A stretch of 64,000 bases of DNA, taken from an uncultured Erythrobacter sp. Lineage in GTDB: Bacteria > Pseudomonadota > Alphaproteobacteria > Sphingomonadales > Sphingomonadaceae. A program made the position numbers and the translations under genes. The stretch is taken from positions 1 through 64,000 of the forward strand of contig NZ_OY284433.1 in the NCBI RefSeq assembly GCF_958304185.1, read 5' to 3'. A model generated the notes under the pieces. It was not told the DNA's origin, did not search any database, and was given only the letters and a program-made list of their open reading frames with translations. How positions within the stretch are numbered: the first letter of the stretch is position 1; the number at the start of each line of letters is the position of its first letter. Of this stretch, positions 1 through 9,017 are shown one piece after another.

Positions 1-92
1 GTTTCGCGCGCGCGGTCTGCTGTGGGCCGAGTGCCGTCGCCCTTGGGTGCGGCGAGCTTCCGACCGCGCCACTCGCCTGCGATAATCCTCAT
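1..92 (-). CDS. rsmD: RsmD, 16S rRNA (guanine(966)-N2)-methyltransferase, N-terminal part only
   Basis: The window edge cuts this gene; only the first 30 residues are visible. They begin MRIIAGEWRGRKL and continue with a Gly-Thr-Arg-Pro-Thr stretch, which is the characteristic start of RsmD, the enzyme that methylates G966 of 16S rRNA on the 30S subunit. The ATG is at 92. It lies in frame with the upstream pseudouridine synthase, and no stop codon separates the two frames, so this may be the second half of one fused protein. In the neighbouring frame a TGA (91-89) overlaps this ATG in an ATGA arrangement, the usual layout for two separate translationally coupled genes. Confidence 0.75.
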   Translation of the reverse strand, partial: MRIIAGEWRGRKLAAPKGDGTRPTADRARE

Positions 93-1208
93 TTGCGCGG
101 ACCTCGCGGCGGGGTGAGGCCCGCGTGTCGGCGCCGGACGCTTGCGCGCGCCTGCGCCCGAGCGCGGCGGACGCGGCCCATCGCGGGCGCCTTTGCGCGG
201 CGCGTTGGTCAGGGTTTCGGCACCCTTGCGCGGCGCAGGGGCAGCAGGCGGACCTCTGCGCGAGGAGCTTTTTGCAGGCTCAGCATCCTTGCGCGGAATC
301 GCTGCGGCAGCGGCATCTTTGCGCGGAGCGGGACGAGCAGAAGGGCCTTTGCGCGCGGGAGGGCGCGGCGGGCGCGGCGCCTTTTCCGGGGCTGCGATCA
401 CCACCTTGTCGGCCTTCTTCACCCCGCCACGCGGGATCGGCGTGCCGGTCATCTCCGACAGGAAATGTGCGACCGGCTTACCGGTCAGCTCGACCGCCTG
501 CCCACGCGGCAGATCGCCGAGGTTGAACGGGCCATATCCGGTGCGGATCAGGCGGTTGACCTGCAATCCCAGATATTCCAGCACCCGGCGCACTTCGCGG
601 TTCTTGCCTTCGGTGATGGTCATTTCGATCCACAGATTGCGGCCAGAGGAGCGTTCGAGGTTCGCATCGATCGAGCCGTAGCGCACGCCGTCGATCTCGA
701 CCCCGTCCATCAGATCTTCCAGCTGGCTCTGTGTCACCACACCGAAAGCACGGGCGCGATAGGTGCGCGGCACTTGGGTGGCGGGCAGTTCCATCGTGCG
801 CTTCAACCCACCGTCATTGGTGAGCAGCAACAGGCCCTCAGTGTTCAAATCGAGCCGCCCGACCGGGATCAGGCGCGGCGTGCCGGCGGGAAGGGCGTTG
901 CGCAGCGCCGTATAGATCGTCGGCCGGCCCGCCATGTCGCGCTCGGCCGTCAGCAATCCGGTGGGCTTGTGGAACGCGAACAGCCGCGTGACTTCGGCGG
1001 CAGCGACGGGATTGCCATCGACCGTCACCCCTTTGAGGCTGGCGAGGATCGTGGCAGGCGTATCGAGCACCTTGCCATCCAGCGCCACGCGCCCTTCGGC
1101 GATCATCCGCTCAATCTCGCGGCGGCTGGCAACACCCGCGCGGGCGAGCAGCTTGGCAATACGGTCGCCTTCGGGGCGATTTTCGGAGCGGGGGGGCTGG
1201 GTAGGCAT
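93..1208 (-). CDS. rRNA pseudouridine synthase (RluB/RsuA family) with long basic tail, reading into rsmD
   Basis: The protein starts at ATG 1208 and modifies uridine in rRNA. An S4 RNA-binding domain lies at about residues 10-65 (RIAKLLARAGVASRREIE). The catalytic domain carries GRLDLNTEGLLLLTNDG, with the catalytic Asp at residue 120, and a later GKNREVRR motif; this is the RsuA/RluB/RluE/RluF family. From about residue 260 there is a Pro/Arg/Lys/Ala-rich tail of roughly 110 residues with four PRKDA or PRKGA repeats, probably disordered and RNA-binding. I scanned this frame for stops on the minus strand and found none before the rsmD ATG at 92. The product is therefore either a synthase-RsmD fusion or a gene with a frameshift near its end. 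Which rRNA position it modifies cannot be told. Confidence 0.85.
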
Positions 1209-1258
1209 GGGGCGCGCCTAAAGCATTTCGTTCAGAAATGCGACCGGCCAAATGCCAA

Positions 1259-2419
1259 TCAGGGCGCCGCCCGCAAGGCTTCAGCTACGATCTGGTTGAA
1301 CCGTGCGATCCCGCCTTCCAGCGTGCCGAGCGTGATGTGCTCGACTGCGCCGGAGGAAAGCCCCTGCTGGCCGAGTTCGGCGGCGCGGAAATCCTCCGAC
1401 GCAAAGACTCCGCCGTCGAGCAGATTCCAGCTCTTCTCCCAATGCGCCAGCGCCTTTTCGGTGGTGGGCGCTTCGGGGATGAGCATGAAGTCTTCCACCA
1501 AGGTCAAGTCGGCCGCCTGCGGCATCAGCACCATGACGTTCACATAGTCCGGGCTAGGCACGATCACGGTCGCTGGGAGTAGTTGGTAGGCAAACGTCAC
1601 CACCCGGCGCAGCGCCGCCATGTCGGTGAGGTCGATGCTTTCCATCTCCTCCAGCCGCCCAACGGCGGAACGCTGGTGCGGGCCGATCTGGTCGCCCGCG
1701 GTGATCCCGTCTTTGAAGAACGGCCCGATGGTGGCGGCGTGGAGCCGGGTGACGTGGTAGCTTTCAAGGAAGGCATCCATGATGAGCTTCCAATTGCCCT
1801 TCACCGTGTGCGTCCTGCGCCGGAACAGATGCGCGCTGCCAAGGCCGAAGGCGTCGAGATCATTGCCCAAGGCCTGCGCATCGCTGAAATCAGCATCCGC
1901 GACCGGCGCGAACCAGATCAACCCGCCAGCCTCAAGGCTTGGGAGTTCGACCAAGCCGTAATCCGCCTTGTCGAGCCCCGGGAAGGTTTCGGGCCGGGGC
2001 AGGGCAAGCAACCCGCCGTCGAGCCGGTAGGTCCAGGCGTGATAGGGGCAGACGAGTCGCTTGGCGCACACCAACTCGTTTCCCTCCACCAACCGCGTCC
2101 CCCGGTGGCGGCAGACGTTGAGGAAGACGTGCGCGCGTCCCTCGGCATCGCGGGTAATGAGCAATGGCCGCCCGGTCGCATCATGCGGCACCGCCATACC
2201 CGCTTCCGGCAGCAGCGCGGACGGTGCGAGCACCTGCGGCAGCTTGTCAAACAGCGCCGCTTTTTCGCGCGCGAAGTGATCGGGGCTCGTGTAATTGCTC
2301 GCAGGCACTGTCTGGATTCCGCCAGCGACCTTGGCACGACCCTCTCGGATCGCCTCGGCAAGCGCCAATTGGCCCGGCGTCGGACTCAAACGGGGCAAAT
2401 CTGTTGTTGCGGCGTTCAT
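1259..2419 (-). CDS. Rieske [2Fe-2S] aromatic-ring-hydroxylating oxygenase, alpha subunit type
   Basis: This 386-residue protein belongs to the ring-hydroxylating oxygenase family, which uses a Rieske cluster and a mononuclear iron to insert oxygen into a substrate. The Rieske motif is visible: C103-x-H105 and C124-x2-H127. The iron-binding stretch [19 protein letters not shown] follows, with the paired histidines of the family. I chose ATG 2419 ([10 protein letters not shown]) rather than a start 114 bases upstream, because the longer N-terminus is unlike the family and would overlap the divergent ampG start. No ferredoxin or reductase partner is nearby, so it probably borrows a general electron-transfer chain. 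The substrate is unknown; demethylation or betaine-type substrates are as possible as aromatics. Confidence 0.85.
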   Translation of the reverse strand: MNAATTDLPRLSPTPGQLALAEAIREGRAKVAGGIQTVPASNYTSPDHFAREKAALFDKLPQVLAPSALLPEAGMAVPHDATGRPLLITRDAEGRAHVFLNVCRHRGTRLVEGNELVCAKRLVCPYHAWTYRLDGGLLALPRPETFPGLDKADYGLVELPSLEAGGLIWFAPVADADFSDAQALGNDLDAFGLGSAHLFRRRTHTVKGNWKLIMDAFLESYHVTRLHAATIGPFFKDGITAGDQIGPHQRSAVGRLEEMESIDLTDMAALRRVVTFAYQLLPATVIVPSPDYVNVMVLMPQAADLTLVEDFMLIPEAPTTEKALAHWEKSWNLLDGGVFASEDFRAAELGQQGLSSGAVEHITLGTLEGGIARFNQIVAEALRAAP

Positions 2420-2492
2420 CGCTCTTTTCTCATCCTCTTCCCTGCGCCTAGTGTGGCACGAAACCGGGCCGGAGCAAATCCACCCCGACAGC

Positions 2493-4220
2493 ATGGGATC
2501 GTCAATGGCCGAAGCCGCCCTAGAACACCGCACACGCCTGTCGCGCTGGCTCGCGCTGATGGCGGCGCTGCGTCATCCCAAGACCGGCTATGTCCTGCTG
2601 TTCGGCTTTGCGAGCGGACTGCCTTATGCGCTGCTGCTCGGCACGCTCTATGCGTGGCTGACCGATGCCAAGGTCGATGTCGAGACGATGGGCGTGTTCT
2701 CGCTGGTTGGCCTCGCTTACGCTTTCAAGTTCCTGTGGTCGCCTGCGCTTGACCGGGTCGACCTGCCGGGGCTGCGGCGGCTGGGCAAGCGCAAGCAGTG
2801 GATCGTGACCGCGCAATTGCTGCTGGGAGGTATCCTTGTGGTGCTGTCCTTGCTCGATCCGCTGTCGTCGCTCGGCGTGTTCTCGCTGCTCGCCGGGATC
2901 GGTGCCTTCGCCAGCGCAACGCAGGACGTGGTGATCGACGCCTGGCGGGTGGACGTGGCGGACGAGGTGGCGACGATCGACATCCTCTCGACCGTGTTCC
3001 AGATGGGCTACCGCGTCGCCGCGCTGGTGGGCGGCGCGCTGGCGCTGTTCATGGCCGAGCGGCTGGGTTGGCCCACGGTGTTCGCCAGCATGGGCGGCAT
3101 TTTGCTGTTCGTGGGTTTCCTAGGGTTGTTCGCGCCCGATGCCGAGCGGACGGTGGCGGCGTTGGCGGACGAGCGCAGCAACCTTGGCACATTGCGGCAA
3201 GTAGGACAGATCGAACCGCGCACCCGCGCGATGGCGCTGGGCGCGGTCGCTTTGCTGTGGGGTTGGGCGATGGTGACGGTGTTGGTGTTTATGGTCCGCT
3301 CGCTGACCGCCACCCCCGAAGCGCGACCGGACTCGACCGAGTTCGTGACGCAAATGGGCCCACTGATCGTGATCGCGACAGTGGTGATTCCCGGCCTCAT
3401 CGCAGGCTGGCTGGAGTCGATGCGCAAGCAGGGCCGCCATGTTCTGACCGCCGACGCGCCCGCGCGCACGGCTTACGACACCGCACTCGACCACGGCTAC
3501 CGCGCGCTGATCCTGCCCTTGGCGGAGATTATCGGGCGTTTGAAATGGGCGGCGGTGCTGGTGATCGCGCTGGTGCTGTCCTACCGCATCACCGACGCGA
3601 TCTGGGGGAGCTTTGCCTACCCGTTCTATCTTGGCGAGCTGCAATATACCAAGGACGAGGTGGCGATTGCCTCCAAGTTCTTTGGGGTTGGCGCGCTGAT
3701 CGTGGGCCTCGCGCTGGGCGGTACGTTGCTCACGGTGATCGGCCGCATGACCACCCTGACGCTCGGCGCGGTGATCGCGGCGCTGACCAACCTGCTCTAT
3801 GCCGATCTCGCCGTGGGCGGCGCGCGGATGCAGGCGGCGAGCGACTTCACCGGCTTCACCTGGCTCGCCGGACAGTTCGGCGCGGATGATCGCATGGCGC
3901 GGCTGATGCTGACCATCGGCGCGGAGAACATCGCGGTCGGCATCGCCGGTGCGGCCTTCGTCGCCTATCTCTCGAGCGTGGTCGCCAAGGGTTATAGCGC
4001 GGTGCAATATGCGTTGCTGTCCTCGCTGACGATGCTGGTGGGGACGCTGGGCCGCCCGGCGCTCGGCCAGATGATCGAGGAGCGGGGCTATTACGATGTG
4101 TTCTTGCTGACGACCGGGATTGGCGCATTCGCGGTGGTGCTGTGCGTGATCGAATGGGTGCGGCAGGCGCGCTCTGGCCGTCCAGAAAACGCGCCGCCGC
4201 CCGAGCCTGAGCTGGTCTGA
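2493..4220 (+). CDS. ampG: AmpG-family MFS permease (muropeptide transporter)
   Basis: A 575-residue inner-membrane protein of the major facilitator superfamily. Its opening ([24 protein letters not shown], then [14 protein letters not shown]) matches AmpG, which imports GlcNAc-anhydroMurNAc-peptides for peptidoglycan recycling. It is longer than E. coli AmpG (about 490 residues); the extra length is mostly a hydrophilic segment around residues 295-345 between the two halves. Two in-frame ATGs (2493, 2505) are possible and neither has a clear ribosome site; I chose the first. An Mpl-like ligase (57217-58644) and an LD-carboxypeptidase (58701-59531) later in the window fit the same pathway. 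In beta-lactamase producers AmpG also feeds the inducer signal, but no ampR or ampC is visible here. Confidence 0.82.
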   Translation: MGSSMAEAALEHRTRLSRWLALMAALRHPKTGYVLLFGFASGLPYALLLGTLYAWLTDAKVDVETMGVFSLVGLAYAFKFLWSPALDRVDLPGLRRLGKRKQWIVTAQLLLGGILVVLSLLDPLSSLGVFSLLAGIGAFASATQDVVIDAWRVDVADEVATIDILSTVFQMGYRVAALVGGALALFMAERLGWPTVFASMGGILLFVGFLGLFAPDAERTVAALADERSNLGTLRQVGQIEPRTRAMALGAVALLWGWAMVTVLVFMVRSLTATPEARPDSTEFVTQMGPLIVIATVVIPGLIAGWLESMRKQGRHVLTADAPARTAYDTALDHGYRALILPLAEIIGRLKWAAVLVIALVLSYRITDAIWGSFAYPFYLGELQYTKDEVAIASKFFGVGALIVGLALGGTLLTVIGRMTTLTLGAVIAALTNLLYADLAVGGARMQAASDFTGFTWLAGQFGADDRMARLMLTIGAENIAVGIAGAAFVAYLSSVVAKGYSAVQYALLSSLTMLVGTLGRPALGQMIEERGYYDVFLLTTGIGAFAVVLCVIEWVRQARSGRPENAPPPEPELV

Positions 4221-4410
4221 CCTTCGGGGCTGCGGAAGCCTTGTCGCGGGCGCTTTCCTACTCGCATCGCGGGTGACATCGTCAGCGAATGACGACTTTT
4301 TTCCCGCTCCCATCCCCTGCGTGAAAGCGGGTGTGCGGGGCGGGAGGTTTTCTGTTCTTGGACAGTGTCTCATGTGTCTCCAACACGGGCGGGGACACGG
4401 GGCGAATGGG
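4221..4410. other. Convergent intergenic region between ampG and folC
   Basis: About 190 bases separate the stop codons of two genes transcribed towards each other. The stretch 4302-4346 is C-rich then G-rich and can fold as an imperfect hairpin (TCCCGC near 4302 with GCGGGA near 4341), possibly serving as a shared terminator, though there is no clean T-run. It also contains one copy of a dispersed 27-bp repeat (4361-4387, listed separately). I see no gene here. Confidence 0.5.
4361..4387 (+). repeat. Dispersed 27-bp repeat, copy 1 (GACAGTGTCTC type)
   Basis: This stretch matches the reverse complement of 24736-24762 at 26 of 27 positions; it starts GACAGTGTCTC and ends TGTCTCCAACACG. Similarity weakens but continues on the upstream side, where both copies have a GGTTTTC about 10 bases before the match. 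Two copies 20 kb apart in opposite orientation, both non-coding, are unlikely by chance. It has no obvious internal palindrome, so it differs from the REP-like elements elsewhere in the window. Function unknown. Confidence 0.7.
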
Positions 4411-5703
4411 CTAGTCCGGCAGCTCATGGTTGAGCCTGAGCACCTCGCCCGCGAGGTAGAGCGAACCGGCGATGAGGATCGGCAGCCCGTCATCGGGGAT
4501 CAGCGCCATTGCCGCTGGCACATCGGGGGCAGGGCGGGCTTTGGGGCCAAACGCGTGCACTGGATGCCAGTCATGCCCCGGCACCGGCACCGCGGTGATG
4601 CTGGCGAGGGTGGGGCCGAGTGGGCCAATCAGCGATGCGGGGTCCTTGCCCTCGATCATGCCGATCACAAGGTGCAGGCGCTGCGCGGCAAAGTGCTCAC
4701 CCAGCATGGCGCCCGCCTGGGGGTTGTGCCCGCCGTCGAGCCACACTTCGCGCGTGCCGGTGAGCGGGCCTGCCTTGAGGCGCTGCATCCGTGCAGGCCA
4801 GCGGGCGTTCAGCAGCCCCTTGGCCATCGCCAGCGGATCAACCGTCACCCGATCCTGGTGCTGGATCATGGCGAGTGCCAGCCCGGCGTTCTGCACTTGA
4901 TGCACGCCTGCCAGAGCGGGGCGGGGAAAGGTGAAGGTGCCCACCTGATCGCGGTAGGTCGTCATGACGCCGGGGCGCACATCCCACGCATCGCCGCACA
5001 TCGCCAGCGGTGCGCCTGCGCGCTGAGCTGCGGCGATCACCTCGCGGTTGGACGTGGGGGGGTAGGACAGCGTCACGAGCGGCACGCCCGCCTTCGCGAT
5101 CCCCGCCTTCTCGAACGCGATCCGAGCCATCGGCTCGGTCGGCACGCCCTCCTCGGGCGCGAGGAGGAAGCGTTCGTGATCGAGGCCCAGCGCGGCGATT
5201 CCGCAGCCTGCGAGCGCCTCGGGTTCGAGCACATTGGTCGCATCAAAGCGCCCGCCCATGCCGACTTCGACCACGCAGGCGTCCGCTGGCGTGCGGCTGA
5301 ATGCGAGGAAGGCGGCGGCGATGGTGACTTCGAAGAAGCTGGGGGCGAGGTCTTCGCCTGCATTGAGCACCTCCGCCAGCACCTCGGCCAGCGCCGCGTC
5401 GGAGATCAGCTCGCCTGCCAAGCGGATGCGCTCATTGTAGCGCACCAGATGCGGCGAGGTGGTGACGTGGACGCGGTATCCCTCAGCCTCCAGCATCGCG
5501 CGCAGGAAGGCGCAGGTCGATCCCTTGCCATTGGTGCCCGCGACATGGAACACCGGCGGCAGCTTGCGGTGCGGATTGCCGAGCCGCTCCATCAGGGCGC
5601 GGATCGTCTCCAGCCCGAGCCGCCCTTGCGGTAGGCTAAGGCGGGCAAGGCGATCAAGCTGCGCCTGAACGCGCGGGTCGTCCGACCGACCGAAGTCGCG
5701 CAT
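4411..5703 (-). CDS. folC: Bifunctional dihydrofolate synthase / folylpolyglutamate synthase
   Basis: A 430-residue cytosolic ligase that joins glutamate to dihydropteroate and then extends the polyglutamate tail of folates. The Mur-ligase-like P-loop AGTNGKGST is at residues 55-63, and the conserved E-V-G-M-G-G-R-x-D-A-T-N segment follows (VVEVGMGGRFDATN). C-terminal family features such as WLDGGHNPQAG are also present. Length is normal. It is the last gene of the minus-strand run trpF-trpB-DUF559-trpA-accD-folC, starting 7 bases after the accD stop, so it is probably cotranscribed. accD-folC adjacency downstream of trpA is a common bacterial arrangement. Confidence 0.95.
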   Translation of the reverse strand: MRDFGRSDDPRVQAQLDRLARLSLPQGRLGLETIRALMERLGNPHRKLPPVFHVAGTNGKGSTCAFLRAMLEAEGYRVHVTTSPHLVRYNERIRLAGELISDAALAEVLAEVLNAGEDLAPSFFEVTIAAAFLAFSRTPADACVVEVGMGGRFDATNVLEPEALAGCGIAALGLDHERFLLAPEEGVPTEPMARIAFEKAGIAKAGVPLVTLSYPPTSNREVIAAAQRAGAPLAMCGDAWDVRPGVMTTYRDQVGTFTFPRPALAGVHQVQNAGLALAMIQHQDRVTVDPLAMAKGLLNARWPARMQRLKAGPLTGTREVWLDGGHNPQAGAMLGEHFAAQRLHLVIGMIEGKDPASLIGPLGPTLASITAVPVPGHDWHPVHAFGPKARPAPDVPAAMALIPDDGLPILIAGSLYLAGEVLRLNHELPD

Positions 5704-5710
5704 GGGGCCG

Positions 5711-6565
5711 TTACGCCGCCTTCACCGGGGTGAGATAGTCGAGCACCTGCCCCAGCGTCGCCTTCAACTCGCGGCGCGGCACGACCATGTCGACCATGCC
5801 ATGCTTGTGGAGGTACTCGGCGCGCTGGAAGCCTTCGGGCAGCTGCTCGCGGATCGTGTCCTGGATCACGCGCTGGCCCGCAAAGCCGATCAACGCGCCG
5901 GGCTCGGCAATGTGGATGTCCCCGAGCATCGCATAGCTGGCCGTCACGCCGCCCGTGGTGGGATCGGACAGTACCACGATATAGGGCAGTCCGGCCTGCT
6001 TCAGCCGCCGCGTCATCACAGTCGCGCGCGGCATCTGCATCAGCGAGAGGATCCCCTCCTGCATCCGCGCACCGCCCGCCGCCGTCACCACGACAAAGGC
6101 GCAGTGGCGATCCAGCGCCTTCTGCGCGCCCTCGCAGAAGGCCTGCCCCACGGCCATGCCCATCGAGCCGCCCATGAAGCTGAAGTCCTGCACGCCTACC
6201 ACGGCGGGACGCGTCTCGATGAAGCCTGAGCCGACCACGAAGGCGTCCTCATGCGGGTTGGCAGCGCGCGCTGCCTTGAGCCGGTCGGTGTACTTCTTGG
6301 TATCCTTGAATTGCAGCGGGTCTTCCGTGACCTTGGGTAACGGCAGCACTTCAAAGCCGGGATCGAGCAGCAGCGCCAAGCGCGCATCGGCGCCGATCCG
6401 GCCATGGTGTTCGCACTTCGGGCAGACGCTGAGGTTCGCCTCATATTCCTGCACGAACAGCATTTCCTGACACGACGGACACTTGATCCACAGATCCTTC
6501 TCGGTCGTGGTCTTCTGCTCCGACGAGAAGCCGAGCGTGCTGCGGACGCGGGTGAACCAGTTCAT
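5711..6565 (-). CDS. accD: Acetyl-CoA carboxylase carboxyltransferase subunit beta
   Basis: A 284-residue subunit that, with AccA, transfers carboxyl from biotin to acetyl-CoA to give malonyl-CoA for fatty acid synthesis. The N-terminal four-cysteine zinc ribbon is complete: C29, C32, C48 and C51. The crotonase-like carboxyltransferase core follows, including [15 protein letters not shown] and the [11 protein letters not shown] oxyanion region. Its ATG overlaps the trpA stop by four bases (ATGA type), so translation is coupled. Nothing is unusual in length or composition. Confidence 0.96.
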   Translation of the reverse strand: MNWFTRVRSTLGFSSEQKTTTEKDLWIKCPSCQEMLFVQEYEANLSVCPKCEHHGRIGADARLALLLDPGFEVLPLPKVTEDPLQFKDTKKYTDRLKAARAANPHEDAFVVGSGFIETRPAVVGVQDFSFMGGSMGMAVGQAFCEGAQKALDRHCAFVVVTAAGGARMQEGILSLMQMPRATVMTRRLKQAGLPYIVVLSDPTTGGVTASYAMLGDIHIAEPGALIGFAGQRVIQDTIREQLPEGFQRAEYLHKHGMVDMVVPRRELKATLGQVLDYLTPVKAA

Positions 6566-7356
6566 GCCACTTGCTCCTGACGGGCGGAATGGACAGCCTG
6601 TGCGAGGGCTGCGGTCAGCTCCTTTAGCTTGGCCGGAGCCGCAGCGCCATATTCGCCGCAGATTTCCACCAGCGCGCTGCCAACCACTACGCCATCCGCG
6701 ACCCTGGCGATGGCAGCGGCCTGCTCGGGCGTGCGCACCCCGAAGCCGACCGCGATGGGCAAATCGGTCGATTGCTTGAGCCGCGCTACGGCTTCTTCAA
6801 TGCTGGCTTGCACCGCCTGCTGCTTGCCGGTGATCCCGGCGACCGAAACGTAATAAAGGAAGCCTTCGGACCCGGCGAGCACCTGCGGCAGGCGCGCGGC
6901 ATCGGTCGTCGGGGTGGCGAGGCGGATCGGGGCGATGCCCTTGGCGCGCAAGGCTGGGCCGAGCGCGTCGTCCTCTTCAGGCGGAATGTCGACGCAGATG
7001 ACGCCGTCAACGCCCGCAGCGGCGGCGGCAACGGCAAACCACTCCGGCCCGCGCCGCACCATCGGGTTGGCATAGCCCATCAGCACCAGCGGCACTTGCG
7101 GATGCTGGGCGCGGAAATCGGTGGCGTAGCGCAGCACGTCGGCGGTGGTCGTGCCCGCGCCGAGGCTGCGCAGGTTGGCGCTCTGGATCGCGGGGCCATC
7201 GGCCATCGGATCGGTGAAGGGCATCCCTAGCTCGATCACATCCGCGCCGGCTTCCACCAGCGCATCGAGATTGGCCGCCGTGTCGCCATCGCCCGCGGTG
7301 ATGAAGCAGACGAGCGCGGGGCGGGCCCCGGCGAAGGTGGTGGAGAGGCGGGTCAC
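6562..7356 (-). CDS. trpA: Tryptophan synthase alpha subunit
   Basis: A 264-residue TIM-barrel enzyme that cleaves indole-3-glycerol phosphate to indole, which is channelled to TrpB. The catalytic residues are recognisable by alignment to the enterobacterial enzyme: E42 in [11 protein letters not shown] and D53 in MADGPAIQS. The start is GTG 7356, which overlaps the TGA of the DUF559 gene (GTGA). That coupling is odd, because the natural upstream neighbour, trpB, has been separated from trpA by a DUF559 cassette of about 440 bases. The stop overlaps the accD start. Confidence 0.95.
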   Translation of the reverse strand: MTRLSTTFAGARPALVCFITAGDGDTAANLDALVEAGADVIELGMPFTDPMADGPAIQSANLRSLGAGTTTADVLRYATDFRAQHPQVPLVLMGYANPMVRRGPEWFAVAAAAAGVDGVICVDIPPEEDDALGPALRAKGIAPIRLATPTTDAARLPQVLAGSEGFLYYVSVAGITGKQQAVQASIEEAVARLKQSTDLPIAVGFGVRTPEQAAAIARVADGVVVGSALVEICGEYGAAAPAKLKELTAALAQAVHSARQEQVA

Positions 7357-7748
7357 TTAGCCCTCTCCCCTTCAGGGGAGAGGGTTGGGAGAGGGGGCGA
7401 GGCCCTAAGCTGTGCAATCACCTCGCTCAATCGCTCCAAGACACCCTCCATATTCGTCATCACTTCGCTGTTGGTAAACCGGATCACGGTGTAACCTTGC
7501 TGTTCAAAAAATCGCGTCCGGGCCACGTCATATGCTTCTCGATCCGCATGGCTATCCCCATCGATCTCGATCACTAGCTTGGGGGCATTGGCGGCGAAGT
7601 CGGCAATATACGGACCGATAACTTTTTGGCGGCGGAACTTGACGCTGTCGAAACGTTCAGCGCGCAAGGCCAGCCACATCCGCGTTTCAGGCTCGGACAT
7701 TTCTCTGCGCATGGCCTTGGCCCGCTCGGTGAGGATCGGGTCACGCAT
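7353..7748 (-). CDS. DUF559 (Vsr-like) endonuclease-fold protein inserted between trpB and trpA
   Basis: A 131-residue protein of the DUF559 family, which has the PD-(D/E)xK nuclease fold related to very-short-patch repair endonucleases. Visible family features are the N-terminal SEPETRMWLALR helix, FRRQKVIGPYIADFAA, and the acidic VIEIDGDSH core with the following DxxRxxFFxxxGY helix. The last 13 or so residues ([13 protein letters not shown]) are encoded by a palindromic repeat (7361-7395), and an inverted copy of that repeat lies just upstream of the start (7758-7793). The gene and its repeats together separate two trp genes that are normally adjacent, so it looks like a mobile cassette. 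No partner methyltransferase is present. Its biological role is not known. Confidence 0.85.
   Translation of the reverse strand: MRDPILTERAKAMRREMSEPETRMWLALRAERFDSVKFRRQKVIGPYIADFAANAPKLVIEIDGDSHADREAYDVARTRFFEQQGYTVIRFTNSEVMTNMEGVLERLSEVIAQLRASPPLPTLSPEGERAK
7361..7395 (+). repeat. CTCTCCCC-type palindromic repeat, copy flanking DUF559 (trpA side)
   Basis: CCCTCTCCCC (7361-7370) and GGGGAGAGGG (7375-7384) form a perfect 10-bp hairpin with a 4-base loop, followed by a G-rich tail TTGGGAGAGGGG pointing into the DUF559 gene. It overlaps the last codons of DUF559 and ends five bases from the trpA GTG. Apart from a couple of loop and stem changes it equals the reverse complement of 7758-7793. 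Confidence 0.85.
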
Positions 7749-7757
7749 TGCTCACTT

Positions 7758-7793
7758 CCCCTCTCCCAACCCTCTCCCCTTAAGAGGAGAGGG
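7758..7793 (-). repeat. CTCTCCCC-type palindromic repeat, copy flanking DUF559 (trpB side)
   Basis: This is an inverted copy of the repeat at 7361-7395; about 34 of 36 positions agree. The stem is CCCTCTCC with its complement, and the G-rich tail again points inward, towards the DUF559 start ten bases away. It begins nine bases after the trpB stop. The two inverted copies bracket the DUF559 gene exactly, as terminal repeats would. Confidence 0.85.
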
Positions 7794-7802
7794 CTATTTG
7801 CC

Positions 7803-9017
7803 TCAAAGCTCCACCCCCAGCTTTTCCGCCACCGTAAAGATGTCCTTATCCCCGCGCCCGCACAGATTCATCAGCACGATGGAGTCCTTGGGCATGGTCG
7901 GCGCGACCTTCGCCACGGCGGCGATGGCGTGCGAGGGTTCCAAGGCAGGAATGATCCCCTCGGTGCGGCACAGCAGCTGGAAGCCTTCCAGCGCCTCGTC
8001 ATCGGTTACGGCGGTGTAATCGACGCGGCCCGATTCCTTCAGCCATGCGTGCTCCGGCCCGATGCCGGGGTAATCGAGGCCCGCGCTGATCGAGTGGCCT
8101 TCGGTGATCTGGCCGTCTTCGTCCTGCAACAGATAGGTGCGGTTGCCGTGGAGCACGCCGGGGGTGCCGCCGAGCAGGCTCGCGGCGTGCTGATCGCCGT
8201 CCAAGCCGTGACCCGCCGCTTCGACGCCGAGCATCTTTACTGACGGATCATCGAGGAAGGGGTGGAATAGCCCCAGCGCATTCGACCCGCCGCCGATGCA
8301 GGCGACCAGCAGATCGGGCAGGCGGCCCACGCGGGAAAGCATCTGCGCGCGTGCTTCCTTGCCGATCACGCTCTGGAAATTGCGCACCATCTCGGGATAG
8401 GGATGGGGGCCGGCGGCGGTGCCGATGATGTAGAAGGTGTCGTGGACATTCGCGACCCAGTCGCGCAGGCCCTCGTTCATCGCGTCCTTCAGCGTCGCCC
8501 CGCCGCTGGTGACGGGGATCACCTCTGCGCCCAGCAGCTTCATGCGGAACACGTTGGGCGATTGCCGCGCGACGTCCTCGGCGCCCATATAGATCACGCA
8601 AGGCAGGCCGAAGCGCGCGCAGACCGTGGCGGTGGCGACCCCGTGCTGGCCCGCGCCGGTCTCGGCAATGATGCGGGTCTTGCCCATCCGCATCGCCAAC
8701 AGGATCTGCCCGATGCAATTGTTGATCTTGTGCGCGCCGGTGTGATTGAGCTCGTCGCGCTTGAACCACACCTGCGCGCCGCCCAATTCCTCGGTGATGC
8801 GCGGGGCGAAATAGAGCGGGCTCGGACGGCCGACGTAATGCTCCAACAGGTCGTCGAACTCGGCCTGGAATGCCGGATCGGCCTGTGCCTTGCGATATTC
8901 TCGCTCCAGATCGAGCACCAGCGGCATCAGCGTTTCGGCGACATAGCGCCCGCCGAACTGGCCGAAATGGCCGCGATCATCGGGCTGCGTGCGGAAGGAG
9001 TTGAGGTGCGTGTTCAT
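7803..9017 (-). CDS. trpB: Tryptophan synthase beta subunit
   Basis: A 404-residue PLP enzyme that condenses indole with serine to give tryptophan, in complex with TrpA. The PLP lysine is K97 in [10 protein letters not shown], and the phosphate-binding glycine loop [10 protein letters not shown] is present. [12 protein letters not shown] at the N-terminus is typical. Its ATG overlaps the trpF stop (ATGA type), so trpF-trpB are coupled, whereas the expected coupling to trpA is broken by the DUF559 cassette downstream. No leader peptide or attenuator is visible in this run. Confidence 0.96.
   Translation of the reverse strand: MNTHLNSFRTQPDDRGHFGQFGGRYVAETLMPLVLDLEREYRKAQADPAFQAEFDDLLEHYVGRPSPLYFAPRITEELGGAQVWFKRDELNHTGAHKINNCIGQILLAMRMGKTRIIAETGAGQHGVATATVCARFGLPCVIYMGAEDVARQSPNVFRMKLLGAEVIPVTSGGATLKDAMNEGLRDWVANVHDTFYIIGTAAGPHPYPEMVRNFQSVIGKEARAQMLSRVGRLPDLLVACIGGGSNALGLFHPFLDDPSVKMLGVEAAGHGLDGDQHAASLLGGTPGVLHGNRTYLLQDEDGQITEGHSISAGLDYPGIGPEHAWLKESGRVDYTAVTDDEALEGFQLLCRTEGIIPALEPSHAIAAVAKVAPTMPKDSIVLMNLCGRGDKDIFTVAEKLGVEL

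Noticed and set aside
93-1547. Long plus-strand open frame opposite the pseudouridine synthase and Rieske genes
   Set aside because: It is antisense to two clear genes, Arg/Ala-rich and without recognisable domains. High GC with third-position bias produces such frames throughout the window.
4273-5634. Plus-strand open frame of 453 codons over folC
   Set aside because: The sequence is a His/Gln/Arg-rich mirror of folC, which has intact catalytic motifs. No ribosome site or domain supports it.
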